The notes under the pieces: generated by a model
Database searches by the model: none
The model's input: only the letters and a program-made list of their open reading frames with translations
What the model was told of the DNA's origin: nothing
Shown here: positions 16,942-25,137 of the stretch, piece by piece
How positions within the stretch are numbered: position 1 is the first letter of the stretch
Layout of the letters: each line of letters starts with the position of its first letter
NCBI GenBank assembly: GCA_025560025.1
Contig: CP048486.1
Coordinates: 1,802,001-1,866,000 of the forward strand
Source of the DNA: Agrobacterium tumefaciens
Lineage (GTDB): Bacteria > Pseudomonadota > Alphaproteobacteria > Rhizobiales > Rhizobiaceae
Length of the DNA: 64,000 bases
Direction of reading: 5' to 3'
Made by a program: the position numbers and the translations under genes

Positions 16942-18498
16942 TCACGCCTCATGAAGCGCATTGTTCCACGCCCGGACTTTCTCGATGTTCCTGTCGGAGC
17001 GGGAAACGATCTCGAATTCGAACCCATCTCCGGCAACACGCTCGCCGACCTCCGGAAGGCGATTGAGACGCCACAGGATGTAGCCCGCGACGGTGGAATA
17101 ACGGTCGGCATCGTCCACAAGGTCGATGTCGAGAAGGTAGGATGCCCTTCTGACATCGACGGCGCCGTCGATAAGCCAGGAACCGTCTTCGGCCTTTTCC
17201 GAAATCAGCAGTTCCTCGCCTTCGTCCGGGAATTCGCCGGCGATCGCCTCGAGAATATCCGTCGGGGTGGTGATCCCCTGAAGCGTGCCATATTCATCGA
17301 TGATGACGGCCATCTGCAGCGGCGATTTACGCAGCTGTTCCATGACCTGCAAGGCGGTGGCGCTCTCGTGTACGACAAGCGGCTGCCGCAGAGAGCTTTC
17401 GAGGTTCAGTCTTCCATCCCGCAGAAGATCGCGCAGCAGGTCCTTCGTGGCGGCGACGCCGAGGAAGGAATCCAGTCTGCCCTGTGCAAGCATCAGACGG
17501 GAATGGTCGAGTTCGAGCAGGCGGTTTCTCAGCGTGTCGGGATCGGCATCGACATCCAGCCAGTCTATTTCCGTCCGTGGCGTCATGATCGAAACGACAG
17601 GGCGTTCGGCAAGCGTCAGCACGCCGCGGATCATGTCTTTTTCCTCGGATTTGAACAGATCGCTTCGCGCCGCCTGTTCCGCTATCACATCGGCGGTGTC
17701 GCCGAGAGGCTGTTCGCCGACCCGGCCGCCGAGAAGCCGGAGAATGGCGTCTGAGGTCCGCTCGCGCATGTCGCCGGCGGTGATGCGTCTTTCGCGGTTG
17801 CGTCTGCCGAGCTGGTTTGCCGCCTCGATCAGCACGGAAAAGCCGATGGCCGCATAGAGATAACCCTTCGGCAGGTGGAAACCGAAACCTTCGACGATGA
17901 GGCTGAAGCCGATCATCAGGAGAAAACCAAGGCAGAGAATGACCACGGTCGGATGTTTCGACACGAATGTCATCAGCGGTTTCGATGCCGCCATCATCAC
18001 GGCCATGGCCACGCAGACGGCGGTGATCATCACCCAGAGATTATTGACCATGCCGACGGCGGTGATGACGCTGTCCAGCGAGAAGACGGCATCGAGCACG
18101 ACGATCTGCACGATGACCTGCCAGAAGACCGCATGGACCACCTTGCCCTGCTTCGGTTTGTGATCACCCTCCAGCCGTTCGTGCAATTCCATCGTTCCCT
18201 TGGCGAGAAGGAAAGCGCCACCGAGAATGAGGATGAGATCACGTCCGGAGAAGGAGAATTCCGCGATGGTGAAGAGCGGCCTTGTCAGCGTGACGATCCA
18301 GGAAATCGAAAACAGCAGCAGGACGCGCATGATAAGCGCCAAGGACAGGCCGATGAGTCGCGCCCTGTGGCGCTGGTGCGGAGGCAGCTTGTCGGCGAGG
18401 ATCGCAATGAAGACGAGGTTGTCGATGCCGAGGACAACTTCGAGGACGATAAGGGTAACGAGGCCGATCCAGATGTTCGGATCTGCGAGGAATTCCAT
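16942..18498 (-). CDS. TerC-family membrane protein with CBS pair and CorC/HlyC domain
   Basis: 518 residues. The N-terminal ~240 residues are a TerC domain with about seven membrane segments and the acidic motifs EVVLGIDN and [13 protein letters not shown] typical of the family. A linker ([10 protein letters not shown]) leads to a CBS pair (about 300-420; [40 protein letters not shown]) and a C-terminal CorC/HlyC-type domain ending near the C-terminus. This matches E. coli YegH/YoaE-like proteins. TerC proteins are linked to metal (manganese) export or metalation of secreted proteins; the CBS part may sense nucleotides. The gene has a ~100-base leader with a strong hairpin. Confidence 0.88.
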   Translation of the reverse strand: MEFLADPNIWIGLVTLIVLEVVLGIDNLVFIAILADKLPPHQRHRARLIGLSLALIMRVLLLFSISWIVTLTRPLFTIAEFSFSGRDLILILGGAFLLAKGTMELHERLEGDHKPKQGKVVHAVFWQVIVQIVVLDAVFSLDSVITAVGMVNNLWVMITAVCVAMAVMMAASKPLMTFVSKHPTVVILCLGFLLMIGFSLIVEGFGFHLPKGYLYAAIGFSVLIEAANQLGRRNRERRITAGDMRERTSDAILRLLGGRVGEQPLGDTADVIAEQAARSDLFKSEEKDMIRGVLTLAERPVVSIMTPRTEIDWLDVDADPDTLRNRLLELDHSRLMLAQGRLDSFLGVAATKDLLRDLLRDGRLNLESSLRQPLVVHESATALQVMEQLRKSPLQMAVIIDEYGTLQGITTPTDILEAIAGEFPDEGEELLISEKAEDGSWLIDGAVDVRRASYLLDIDLVDDADRYSTVAGYILWRLNRLPEVGERVAGDGFEFEIVSRSDRNIEKVRAWNNALHEA

Positions 18499-18878
18499 GG
18501 TCAGGGGCCTTTATGGGAACGGGTGCGAACGCGCAAAGCCCCGGACTGAACATCCGAGGCTGAAACCCGTTTCGTTGAGGAAAACAAGAAAGGACGAGGC
18601 TGGCTTCGCTTTACGCAAGCCAGCCTCGTTCGGTGTCGACTATCGTCGCTACTGTCGCCTTCGTCAGGCATATCGCGGAATTATCCCACTATCAGTCAAT
18701 TCTTGTGCAGCCGGAACTAGCAGGTTTTCAGTGGATGGAAAAGTGTTTTTGCATGCTTCAGCCGTGTGCCGGCAGGCAATGGCAATCTTGGCGTGCAGAA
18801 ATAAGGTGATATCCGGCGCAAAGATGCCATGTGCCGGGTTCTTTGCGCGATTGCCGATCATCAAGAAAAACCAGGCGG
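18499..18878 (-). other. Leader/intergenic region upstream of the TerC gene with a strong hairpin; possible small RNA
   Basis: A 380-base gap. It holds a perfect 13-bp inverted repeat, ACGAGGCTGGCTT (18594-18606) / AAGCCAGCCTCGT (18617-18629). On the minus strand this is followed by a T-rich run (CCTTTCTTGTTTT), as in an intrinsic terminator. A TTGACT element lies about 45 bases before the stem on the same strand. This could be a small RNA or an attenuator for the TerC gene. I do not recognise the manganese (yybP-ykoY) riboswitch consensus. The rest (18680-18878) shows nothing I can name. Confidence 0.35.
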
Positions 18879-19895
18879 TTACCGGGTTTTTTCGCCGATA
18901 TCCGAGGTCGTCCGTCGGTCAATCGCCTTGCCATCGAGAATATTCTTCAAAATGTCGAGGCGGTCGTTGATCAGCCATCCATAATAGTTTTCGACCGGCA
19001 GACGGTTTTTGGCACCCGCATCCACAGCGGTGCGCAGGCGTTCAGCGCGACGCCGGGGCTGGCCGACATTGTAGAGGGTGGCGGTAATGCCCGGATTGCC
19101 GGAAATGTCGAAGCCTTTTTCCCGATAGGCGTCGATCGCGTCCCGCAAAATGGCGGCGATGTAAATGATGCTCCGGTCGGGATCCATGACGTCGCGGTAA
19201 ATATCCGCCGGTTTCTCCGCAGAAAGTTTCGGCAGGCCGCTGGTCCTGTTCACCAGGTCGGTCACCTGCAGGGCCGTCAAGGGGCTGATCTGACCAAGGC
19301 CGAAAGTCTGTCCGGCATAGAAAGGCTGGAAGAAGGCCCGCTGGAACGATATTGCCTCGTAACTGACCCCCTCGACCACCTTGCCCCGGAAATCTTCGTC
19401 CCAGACCGTGTCGCGGCAGCTCCACTGTTCGGACGTGGTGGCGAGCGCTTCGCAGGAGAGGAACTCCGGCCGCTCGAGAAACGACTTCAAAGAGACGCCC
19501 TGATAGCTGAATTTTATATCGAGTTCCGCATAGGAAATGGCCTTGATGTAATAGGTCTGCAAGCGATCCACGGCCGAAACATTGAAGGTGTGTTCGCCGA
19601 CAATCGCACCAACGATGTGGATCGGGTCGATGCCGTAAGCAGCCGCGGCCTTCCGGATCTTGCCGAGCAGGGCAGGTTCGCTGTTTAAAAGATCGATCGT
19701 CTTGCGGAATTTTTCCTCATAGGTCGTGTAGAACGCCTTTGTCCTGATTGCCGAGGTCCGCGGTATTTCCGGCTGCTCGGCTGAACGGTTTCCGGCGGGC
19801 ACGACGGTTATCTGTTGCGCCACCGCATGGAAAGGAAGGCAGGCCAGTGTCAGGATGACGGCGGCCGCGCGGGTGGTCTTCGCAAACAGGCTCAT
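18879..19895 (-). CDS. DUF1402 family secreted protein, lysozyme-like fold suspected
   Basis: 338 residues with a Sec signal peptide (residues 1-26, cleavage after AVA-QQ). I recognise the rhizobial DUF1402 pattern: KAFYTTYEEKFRKTIDLL, a long helical body, and the block FGLGQISPLTALQVTDLV. The latter resembles the Gly-Gln-Ile motif of lytic transglycosylases, as does ITATLYNVGQPRRRA near 285. It may therefore bind or cleave peptidoglycan in the periplasm, but a catalytic Glu is not proven (GEHTFN near 100 is a candidate). Monocistronic. Confidence 0.7.
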   Translation of the reverse strand: MSLFAKTTRAAAVILTLACLPFHAVAQQITVVPAGNRSAEQPEIPRTSAIRTKAFYTTYEEKFRKTIDLLNSEPALLGKIRKAAAAYGIDPIHIVGAIVGEHTFNVSAVDRLQTYYIKAISYAELDIKFSYQGVSLKSFLERPEFLSCEALATTSEQWSCRDTVWDEDFRGKVVEGVSYEAISFQRAFFQPFYAGQTFGLGQISPLTALQVTDLVNRTSGLPKLSAEKPADIYRDVMDPDRSIIYIAAILRDAIDAYREKGFDISGNPGITATLYNVGQPRRRAERLRTAVDAGAKNRLPVENYYGWLINDRLDILKNILDGKAIDRRTTSDIGEKTR

Positions 19896-20025
19896 GCATC
19901 GGTCTCTATGGTATGAATTGCTCTTGCGGCGATGGCTCCTTCATAGGCAGGCGGTCCGCGCATGGCAAGTTTTTGCCGCTCACTTTACCGTTGCAGGCCG
20001 CATGGAACTGCCGATTGCTCCCATG

Positions 20026-20904
20026 TCACAGCTTGTAATCCCGCACGGTCACGACACCGAACGGATTGAATTTATACTCATCTTCCTCGTACCGGGTATC
20101 GTCCGACAATTCGAGGTTACGATCTTTCAGGGCCGTTTCGACGCCGTCGCGTGTCATCTGATCGGCGATATCGTCAATCAGCTTTGCAATCACCAGCTGC
20201 TCGGAATTGGTTGAGGGCTTCTGCTCGTCTTTTCGGGTGAAGTGCACCTGCACGTCGGGCAATCCGCCCAGATGAAAGCCGACGCTTCCCATTCCGTCCG
20301 CATCGCCGCCGATGGGACGGCGCGCGAAGGCCAGGCGGCAGGTTCTGGCGAGTGCCATCAGATCATCGGAAGCCGCTTCTCGGCGCGATTGCTCGAAGAG
20401 TTCCTTCCACCGTCGCGCACCATGGGCAACGCCGGCGCTTTCGCCTTTCACCGCGACTGCGCCGTGGTCGAGCATGTGCTGCACGAACATCAAGGCCTTT
20501 GCGGATGTCGTCACGGTTGTGTCCGCCGCCATGGATGGACCAAGCACATAAAGAACGGAACCGTGCCCGGCGACGGCATTCTCGTCAGCCTCCTGATAGG
20601 CATCCGGGTAGACACGATCCCAGCAGACATTGAAGGACCGCTCCATCCGATCGTCCGGCTCATCCTGCGAATAGTCCTCGTCGAGACTGAAATCGGCGGC
20701 AAATGTGTCCACTGCGGCGCGAGCGCTCTGCTGGAGTGCCGCCAATCCATTTTCCTCACCGAGAAAACAAAGGACATGGCGCGGCTCATATTCGGAGCGG
20801 GATTGGGCAAATGCCGGTTTCTTGCCCGATGCCCTGCCAAGAGAGGGCCTCGTCAGCACCAGACCGCCCAGAAGTGCGAGAACGCCGCGACGCCCTGAAT
20901 TCAT
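20026..20904 (-). CDS. Exported protein of unknown function with Tat-like signal
   Basis: 292 residues. The N-terminus (MNSGRRGVLALLGGLVLTRP) has twin arginines before a hydrophobic stretch, like a Tat signal, ending near ASG. The mature part is hydrophilic with an acidic segment (DFSLDEDYSQDEPDDRMER) and a central GHGSVLYVLGPSMAADTTVT block. I see no catalytic motif and do not recognise the family. An AAGGGGA ribosome site supports the ATG at 20904. It may be translated together with a small upstream frame that overlaps its start by four bases. Confidence 0.6.
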   Translation of the reverse strand: MNSGRRGVLALLGGLVLTRPSLGRASGKKPAFAQSRSEYEPRHVLCFLGEENGLAALQQSARAAVDTFAADFSLDEDYSQDEPDDRMERSFNVCWDRVYPDAYQEADENAVAGHGSVLYVLGPSMAADTTVTTSAKALMFVQHMLDHGAVAVKGESAGVAHGARRWKELFEQSRREAASDDLMALARTCRLAFARRPIGGDADGMGSVGFHLGGLPDVQVHFTRKDEQKPSTNSEQLVIAKLIDDIADQMTRDGVETALKDRNLELSDDTRYEEDEYKFNPFGVVTVRDYKL

Positions 20905-21083
20905 CCTATGTCCCCTTGGTTTCTGTCGGCAAGATCAAAGACGTTTTTAACGACATAAACAAGAAGAGCCATCTCGCCCCTGGCCGTCTTCACCAAAAAA
21001 GCTTTCGCCACAGCGCCCGGACGCTCCAGCCTATTTTTATCATAGCGAGATTCGGCGTTATAAAGTGCGGCCGCTTGCGCCAT
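20901..21083 (-). CDS. Possible small protein (60 aa) coupled to the exported protein
   Basis: A 60-residue frame whose stop overlaps the ATG of the 20904 gene by the usual coupling overlap, with GGAGG four bases before its own ATG. It has a short hydrophobic stretch (MALLVYVVKNVFDL) near the C-terminus and no known domain. The frame lies in the gap facing the divergent cyclodeaminase gene, so it could be chance. Low confidence. Confidence 0.25.
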   Translation of the reverse strand: MAQAAALYNAESRYDKNRLERPGAVAKAFLVKTARGEMALLVYVVKNVFDLADRNQGDIG

Positions 21084-21118
21084 TTTGACCTCCGCCAGAA
21101 AACCCAGGGGAGGCGCAT

Positions 21119-22081
21119 TTGCTCACGATCAATTCACAGGAAACAGCCGGTCTTTTGCCTTTTGACGGGCTGATCAAGGCGCTTTCCATCGCTTTCGCGG
21201 AAGGCTGCGAGATGCCGGTCCGACATCATCACACAATCGACGTGGCAAATGAGGCTGCCGCGACCCTGCTGCTGATGCCGGCGTGGCATGGTGCACAGCG
21301 GTCGTCACGTTATCTCGGGATCAAGATCGTGACTGTTTTTCCCGGAAATGCCGCCAGAAACCTGCCGGGGCTGACGTCGACCTACATGCTTTATGACGCC
21401 CAGACCGGTATCCAGCTTGCCACGTTGGACGGCAATGTCATCACCGGCCGGCGGACAGTGGCGGCATCCGCACTCGCGGCGGATTATCTGGCGCGCAGGG
21501 ATGCCAAACGGCTTCTGGTGCTGGGTGCCGGCCGTGTCGCCAGCCTCATTCCGGATGCTTACCGCGCCGTCAGGCCGCTCGATCATGTTGCCGTCTGGGA
21601 CATAGATCGCGGCAATGCCGAGCGACTGGCGCAGTCGATAGAGGCTTCGGGGCTTGCCGCTTCCGTGGTCGAGGATATTGAAAAGGCGGTCGTCGAGGCT
21701 GATATCGTCAGCGCCGCGACGCTCGCCACCATGCCGATCATCAAGGGGGAGTGGCTGCGTCCCGGCACCCATGTCGATCTCATTGGCGGCTTTACGCCCG
21801 GCATGCGCGAGGCGGATGACGAGGCCATTCGCCGGGCTTCTGTATTTATCGATACGGAAGAGGCGCTGCACGAGGCTGGCGATCTCGTTCAGCCGATCAA
21901 GGCCGGTCTGTTTTCGCAGGAAAACGTCAGGTCGACCCTCGCCGCGCTCTGCAGGGCAAACCGTTTCGTGCGCAGTTCCGACACGGAAATTACGCTTTAT
22001 AAGGCTGTTGGAACGGCGCTTGCCGATCTTGCCGCCGCAACCATGGTTTATGAAGCTGCAGCTTCAAATGCAGAAAGGTGA
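21119..22081 (+). CDS. Ornithine cyclodeaminase / mu-crystallin family protein
   Basis: 320 residues of the NAD(P)-binding ornithine cyclodeaminase, alanine dehydrogenase and pyrroline-2-carboxylate reductase family. Marks are YLGIKIVTVFPGN (Lys of the active site), GRRTVAASALAADYL, the Rossmann turn VLGAGRVAS, and HVDLIGGFTPGMREADD. The start is TTG at 21119, chosen for AGGGGAGG at 21106-21113. It is followed at once by a RidA protein, which removes reactive enamine/imine intermediates; that pairing fits imino-acid chemistry. Substrate may be a cyclic imino acid or an amino acid from the hydantoin/carbamoyl-type catabolism nearby. Confidence 0.82.
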   Translation: MLTINSQETAGLLPFDGLIKALSIAFAEGCEMPVRHHHTIDVANEAAATLLLMPAWHGAQRSSRYLGIKIVTVFPGNAARNLPGLTSTYMLYDAQTGIQLATLDGNVITGRRTVAASALAADYLARRDAKRLLVLGAGRVASLIPDAYRAVRPLDHVAVWDIDRGNAERLAQSIEASGLAASVVEDIEKAVVEADIVSAATLATMPIIKGEWLRPGTHVDLIGGFTPGMREADDEAIRRASVFIDTEEALHEAGDLVQPIKAGLFSQENVRSTLAALCRANRFVRSSDTEITLYKAVGTALADLAAATMVYEAAASNAER

Positions 22082-22086
22082 GAGAC

Positions 22087-22482
22087 ATGGCCAAACGCGA
22101 AATCGTGGAAGTGCCGGTGGTTTCAGAGGCGATCCGCCGGCTCGGCGCGCCGACTTCCGCTCTTGTCCGTTCGGGTAACTTCATTGCGACCTGCGGCATG
22201 CCGCCGGTGGATATTGAGACGGGCGACATCGTCAAGGGCGATATCGCCGCCCAGACGCGGGCATCGCTTGAAGCGCTCAGGGTGACGTTGGCCGCGGCCG
22301 GAGCGACATTCGAGGACGTCATCAAGACCACCATTTATGTGACCGACGGGTCGATGATGGCGACGGTGAACGGGATATACCGCGAATATTTTGCCGGCGG
22401 CTTTCCGGCGCGCACCTCGGCGACGATCAAGCCGTGGTCGTTGCCCTTCGATATCGAGATCGAATGCCTCGCCGTCATCTGA
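22087..22482 (+). CDS. RidA-family (YjgF/YER057c) imine/enamine deaminase-like protein
   Basis: 131 residues covering a full RidA trimer subunit: GNFIATCGMPPVD, ASLEALRVTLAAAGATFEDV, KTTIYVTDGS and PARTSATIKPWSLPFDIEIEC. The Arg that binds the substrate carboxylate in active RidA proteins is present in the PARTSAT block. These proteins hydrolyse reactive 2-aminoacrylate-type enamines. An AAAGGTGAGAG ribosome site overlapping the end of the cyclodeaminase gene shows tight coupling. It probably protects from, or processes, the imine made by its partner. Confidence 0.85.
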   Translation: MAKREIVEVPVVSEAIRRLGAPTSALVRSGNFIATCGMPPVDIETGDIVKGDIAAQTRASLEALRVTLAAAGATFEDVIKTTIYVTDGSMMATVNGIYREYFAGGFPARTSATIKPWSLPFDIEIECLAVI

Positions 22483-22575
22483 AGCGAGGTCGATCCGGGT
22501 AGGGCGCGGCGGGCGGATCGGCTCACGCGCTCTGTGCCGCGTCGCTGCCCTAGCACTTAAAATTACTCAGCGCTT

Positions 22576-23208
22576 TTAAGGCTCCAGCGGCGAAAGCCCA
22601 TAGACTTTCACGATATCCTCGCCTTTTTCGAGCCTGGCAATGATGCCGGGCTCTTTCGCCTGAATGACGAGCGCTTCTTTTGCCGCCGCCAGCGCGTCGC
22701 CGGGCGGCAGGATGCAGACGCCGTTTTCATCGGCCAGCACGATATCGCCATTGTTCACCACCACGCCACCGCAGACGACCGGTGTTGCTATATCGCCGCC
22801 ACCACCCGGCTTTGTCGTCACCGGCGAACGGCCGCGACACCAGACCGGCAGGCCGGCGCTTCGGATCGCGCCGATATCGGTCACGTAACCGTCGAGGATG
22901 ACGGCGGAGACGCCACGGGCGAGTGCCGCAGCGGTCATTACCGCGCCCCAGCAGGCATGCCTGTCGTCATTCGGTCGCTCGATGACAAGGATGTCTCCAG
23001 GCGTGGCCCGGGAAAGGGCGTGAATAAGCGCCGTTCCGTCATCTCCCGGCAGGCTGACCGTCAGCGCGGGACCGGCCGCGCGGACGCCGTCGATGACGCA
23101 TTGTATCGCCGGCTCCATGAAACCTTCCGATTTGAAATGGCCGATCGTCGCCGTCTCGACGCCCAAGAGCAGTTCGAGCGCTTCGTTGATTTTGTCGGGA
23201 TTTTCCAT
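22576..23208 (-). CDS. RraA-like protein (HMG/CHA aldolase family) lacking the usual active-site Arg
   Basis: 210 residues with the RraA-like fold: GDILVIERPNDDRHACWGAVM, VSAVILDGYVTDIGAIRSAGLPVWCRG and VNNGDIVLADENGVCILP. Class II pyruvate aldolases of this family use an Arg-Asp pair in a DGxxRD motif; here it is DGYVTD, so the Arg is replaced by Thr. It may catalyse another reaction, or be regulatory. The ATG at 23208 is chosen for GGAGAGACAC upstream. It is downstream of the MHS transporter on the same strand, separated by a terminator-like stem. Confidence 0.78.
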   Translation of the reverse strand: MENPDKINEALELLLGVETATIGHFKSEGFMEPAIQCVIDGVRAAGPALTVSLPGDDGTALIHALSRATPGDILVIERPNDDRHACWGAVMTAAALARGVSAVILDGYVTDIGAIRSAGLPVWCRGRSPVTTKPGGGGDIATPVVCGGVVVNNGDIVLADENGVCILPPGDALAAAKEALVIQAKEPGIIARLEKGEDIVKVYGLSPLEP

Positions 23209-23225
23209 GTGTCTCTCCAAAAGAA

Positions 23226-23251
23226 AAGACGCCGGCGCGGGCCGGCGTCTT
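23226..23251 (-). terminator. Terminator-like hairpin between the MHS transporter and RraA-like genes
   Basis: AAGACGCCGGC (23226-23236), loop GCGG, GCCGGCGTCTT (23241-23251): a perfect 11-bp stem. Read on the minus strand it is followed by TTTTCTTTT and then directly by the ribosome site of the RraA-like gene. It should stop most transcripts from the transporter gene. Confidence 0.65.
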
Positions 23252-23269
23252 GTGATATGTCGATTGGGA

Positions 23270-24589
23270 TCAGTTGGTTTTGGCCAGGTCGCGCTTCACG
23301 GTTTCGGTGAGCGCCAGCAGGGCGACGGCCGAGAGCAGGGCGGAGCCGATCATGTACCAGGCGACGGATGCGCCGCTGCCTGTCACCGAAAGCAGCCAGG
23401 TGGTGATGACGGGGGTGAGGGCGCTGCCCAGAACACCCGACAGCATATAGGCGATCGACAGTCCGGAATAACGAACCTTCGTGCCGAAGAGTTCGGCAAG
23501 GAAGGTGGCGATCGGGCCGTAATTGGCTGCAAAGGCCGTCATCATCAGCAGGTAACCGACGAGGGCACCGGCAAAGGTGGCCGTATCCATCAACCAGAAC
23601 ATCGGGAAGGCGACGAGCGCTTCGGCGAGAATACCGCCGAGGATAACCGGCCGGCGGCCGATCTTATCGGAAAGCAGGCCGAAGAGCGGCAGAAGGAAGA
23701 TACACGCCGTGCAGGAAATCAGCACGATGATCAGCATTTCGTTGCGGGCGATGTTAAGCGCCTGGGTGCCGTAGCTCAGGCCGAAGGCGACGATGAGATT
23801 GAAGGACGAGCCGGTGGACATGGTGGCGATGCCGCCGAGAACGACTGTCTTCCAGGATTTCGAGAGCAGTTCGATGAACGGCATGCGTACCGTCGCCTCT
23901 TCCGTTTTCACCTTGGCGAAGGACGGCGTTTCGGCGGTATTGAGGCGAATATAAGCACCCACGCCCACCAGCAGAATGCTGACGAGGAATGGAATGCGCC
24001 AGCCCCAGGAAATGAGATCCTCGGGCGACATGAGGAAGCCGATGGAGAGGAAAGCGAGGTTTGCAATCAGGGTGCCGGCCGGAACGCCGATCTGCACCCA
24101 CGATCCGTAAAGGCCACGCCGGTTCTGCGGTGCATGTTCGACGGCCATCAACACCGCGCCGCCCCATTCGCCGCCGAGCGCCAGACCCTGCACGACGCGT
24201 AGCGCCAGAAGCAGAATGGGAGCCCAGACGCCGATCTGGTTGTAATTGGGCAGAAGGCCGATAGCGAAAGTCGCGACACCCATCATCACGAGCGATACGA
24301 GCAGCATCGATTTGCGGCCGATCCGGTCGCCGAAGTGGCCAAAAAGCGCGGCGCCGACGATGCGGGCGAGATAGGCCGAGGCGAAGGTGCCGAACGCCAG
24401 AAGCGTGCCGACAATCGCATCGAAGCTCGGAAAGAAGACCTTGTTGAAGACCAGCGCGGAAGCGGTGGCGAAGACGAAAAGATCGTACCATTCGACGGTG
24501 GTGCCGATGACGCTTGCGACGGCAATCCGGCGAACATTGACCGGTTGTTGTTTTCCGACGGCGCCCATGAGAGCGGTTTCCCCTTGCAT
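23270..24589 (-). CDS. MFS transporter, metabolite:H+ symporter (MHS) family
   Basis: About 439 residues with twelve membrane segments. MHS signatures are GTTVEWYDLFVFATAS, HFGDRIGRKSMLL (loop 2-3), GLALGGEWGGAVLM and LFGLLSDKIGRRP. The family imports small carboxylates, betaines or shikimate-like acids by proton symport across the inner membrane. Start at 24589 is preceded by GGGGA at good spacing; an ATG two codons earlier also exists, while a longer upstream frame has no support. Its neighbours suggest an amino-acid-derived acid as cargo. It is divergent from the amidohydrolase at 25138. Confidence 0.85.
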   Translation of the reverse strand: MQGETALMGAVGKQQPVNVRRIAVASVIGTTVEWYDLFVFATASALVFNKVFFPSFDAIVGTLLAFGTFASAYLARIVGAALFGHFGDRIGRKSMLLVSLVMMGVATFAIGLLPNYNQIGVWAPILLLALRVVQGLALGGEWGGAVLMAVEHAPQNRRGLYGSWVQIGVPAGTLIANLAFLSIGFLMSPEDLISWGWRIPFLVSILLVGVGAYIRLNTAETPSFAKVKTEEATVRMPFIELLSKSWKTVVLGGIATMSTGSSFNLIVAFGLSYGTQALNIARNEMLIIVLISCTACIFLLPLFGLLSDKIGRRPVILGGILAEALVAFPMFWLMDTATFAGALVGYLLMMTAFAANYGPIATFLAELFGTKVRYSGLSIAYMLSGVLGSALTPVITTWLLSVTGSGASVAWYMIGSALLSAVALLALTETVKRDLAKTN

Positions 24590-25137
24590 GAACATTCCCC
24601 TTTTATGTTGCTGTGAAGGAAAACGGGGAAACGACGAAGCGGAACCGGATGCATGCCGAGGCATGAGCCTATGGGCATCCCTTGCGGAGAAACCGTTTCT
24701 GGTCTTCTCCGTCAATTCGATACGCCGCGATGTTCCCCTGTTTTGCGCAATGATGGAAAACGGGGAGGCTCCCGACAAATAGATAATGCAGATTTCTTCC
24801 ATAGAGCCGCGCTATAGACCAAATCATGGGCATGTTCCGAAATGTCGATCTCACCCACGGATTTTGAAATAGATAATGAAATCATGGTAATATCGCGGTT
24901 TCGGTTTTTGTTTGCCGGCCGGTTGCGCAGTCTCTGCCTGTCTTTTGACCGGCTGAATTTTCTTTTTTGGCGGGGAAAAATGCCATTCTTATTCTAAGTA
25001 TTGAATCTATCTATTTTTGAATTTTCCGGTTTGGTCTTATCCCCTTTGCCATCATTCCACGGATTGAGAAGAGGTCGTGTGCGGGCTGCCGGCCACGCCG
25101 GGGCATTGCCGCAGCGAACCCATAACAGGGGACCGAA
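24590..25137. promoter_or_regulatory. Divergent control region with three copies of AAATAGATA
   Basis: A 548-base AT-richer gap between the MHS transporter and the amidohydrolase. AAATAGATAATG occurs at 24777-24788 and again, identically, at 24867-24878, exactly 90 bases on. An inverted AAATAGATA occurs at 25008-25016. The spacing suggests repeated binding sites for a shared regulator, perhaps the LysR protein encoded at 26442. No gene is credible here. Confidence 0.4.

Noticed and set aside
18499..18720. Manganese (yybP-ykoY) riboswitch before the TerC gene
   Set aside because: The conserved loop sequences of that class were not found, only an unrelated strong hairpin.
24596..24802. Long N-terminal extension of the MHS transporter
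   Set aside because: It lacks a ribosome site and would precede the conserved N-terminus by about 70 unrelated residues.
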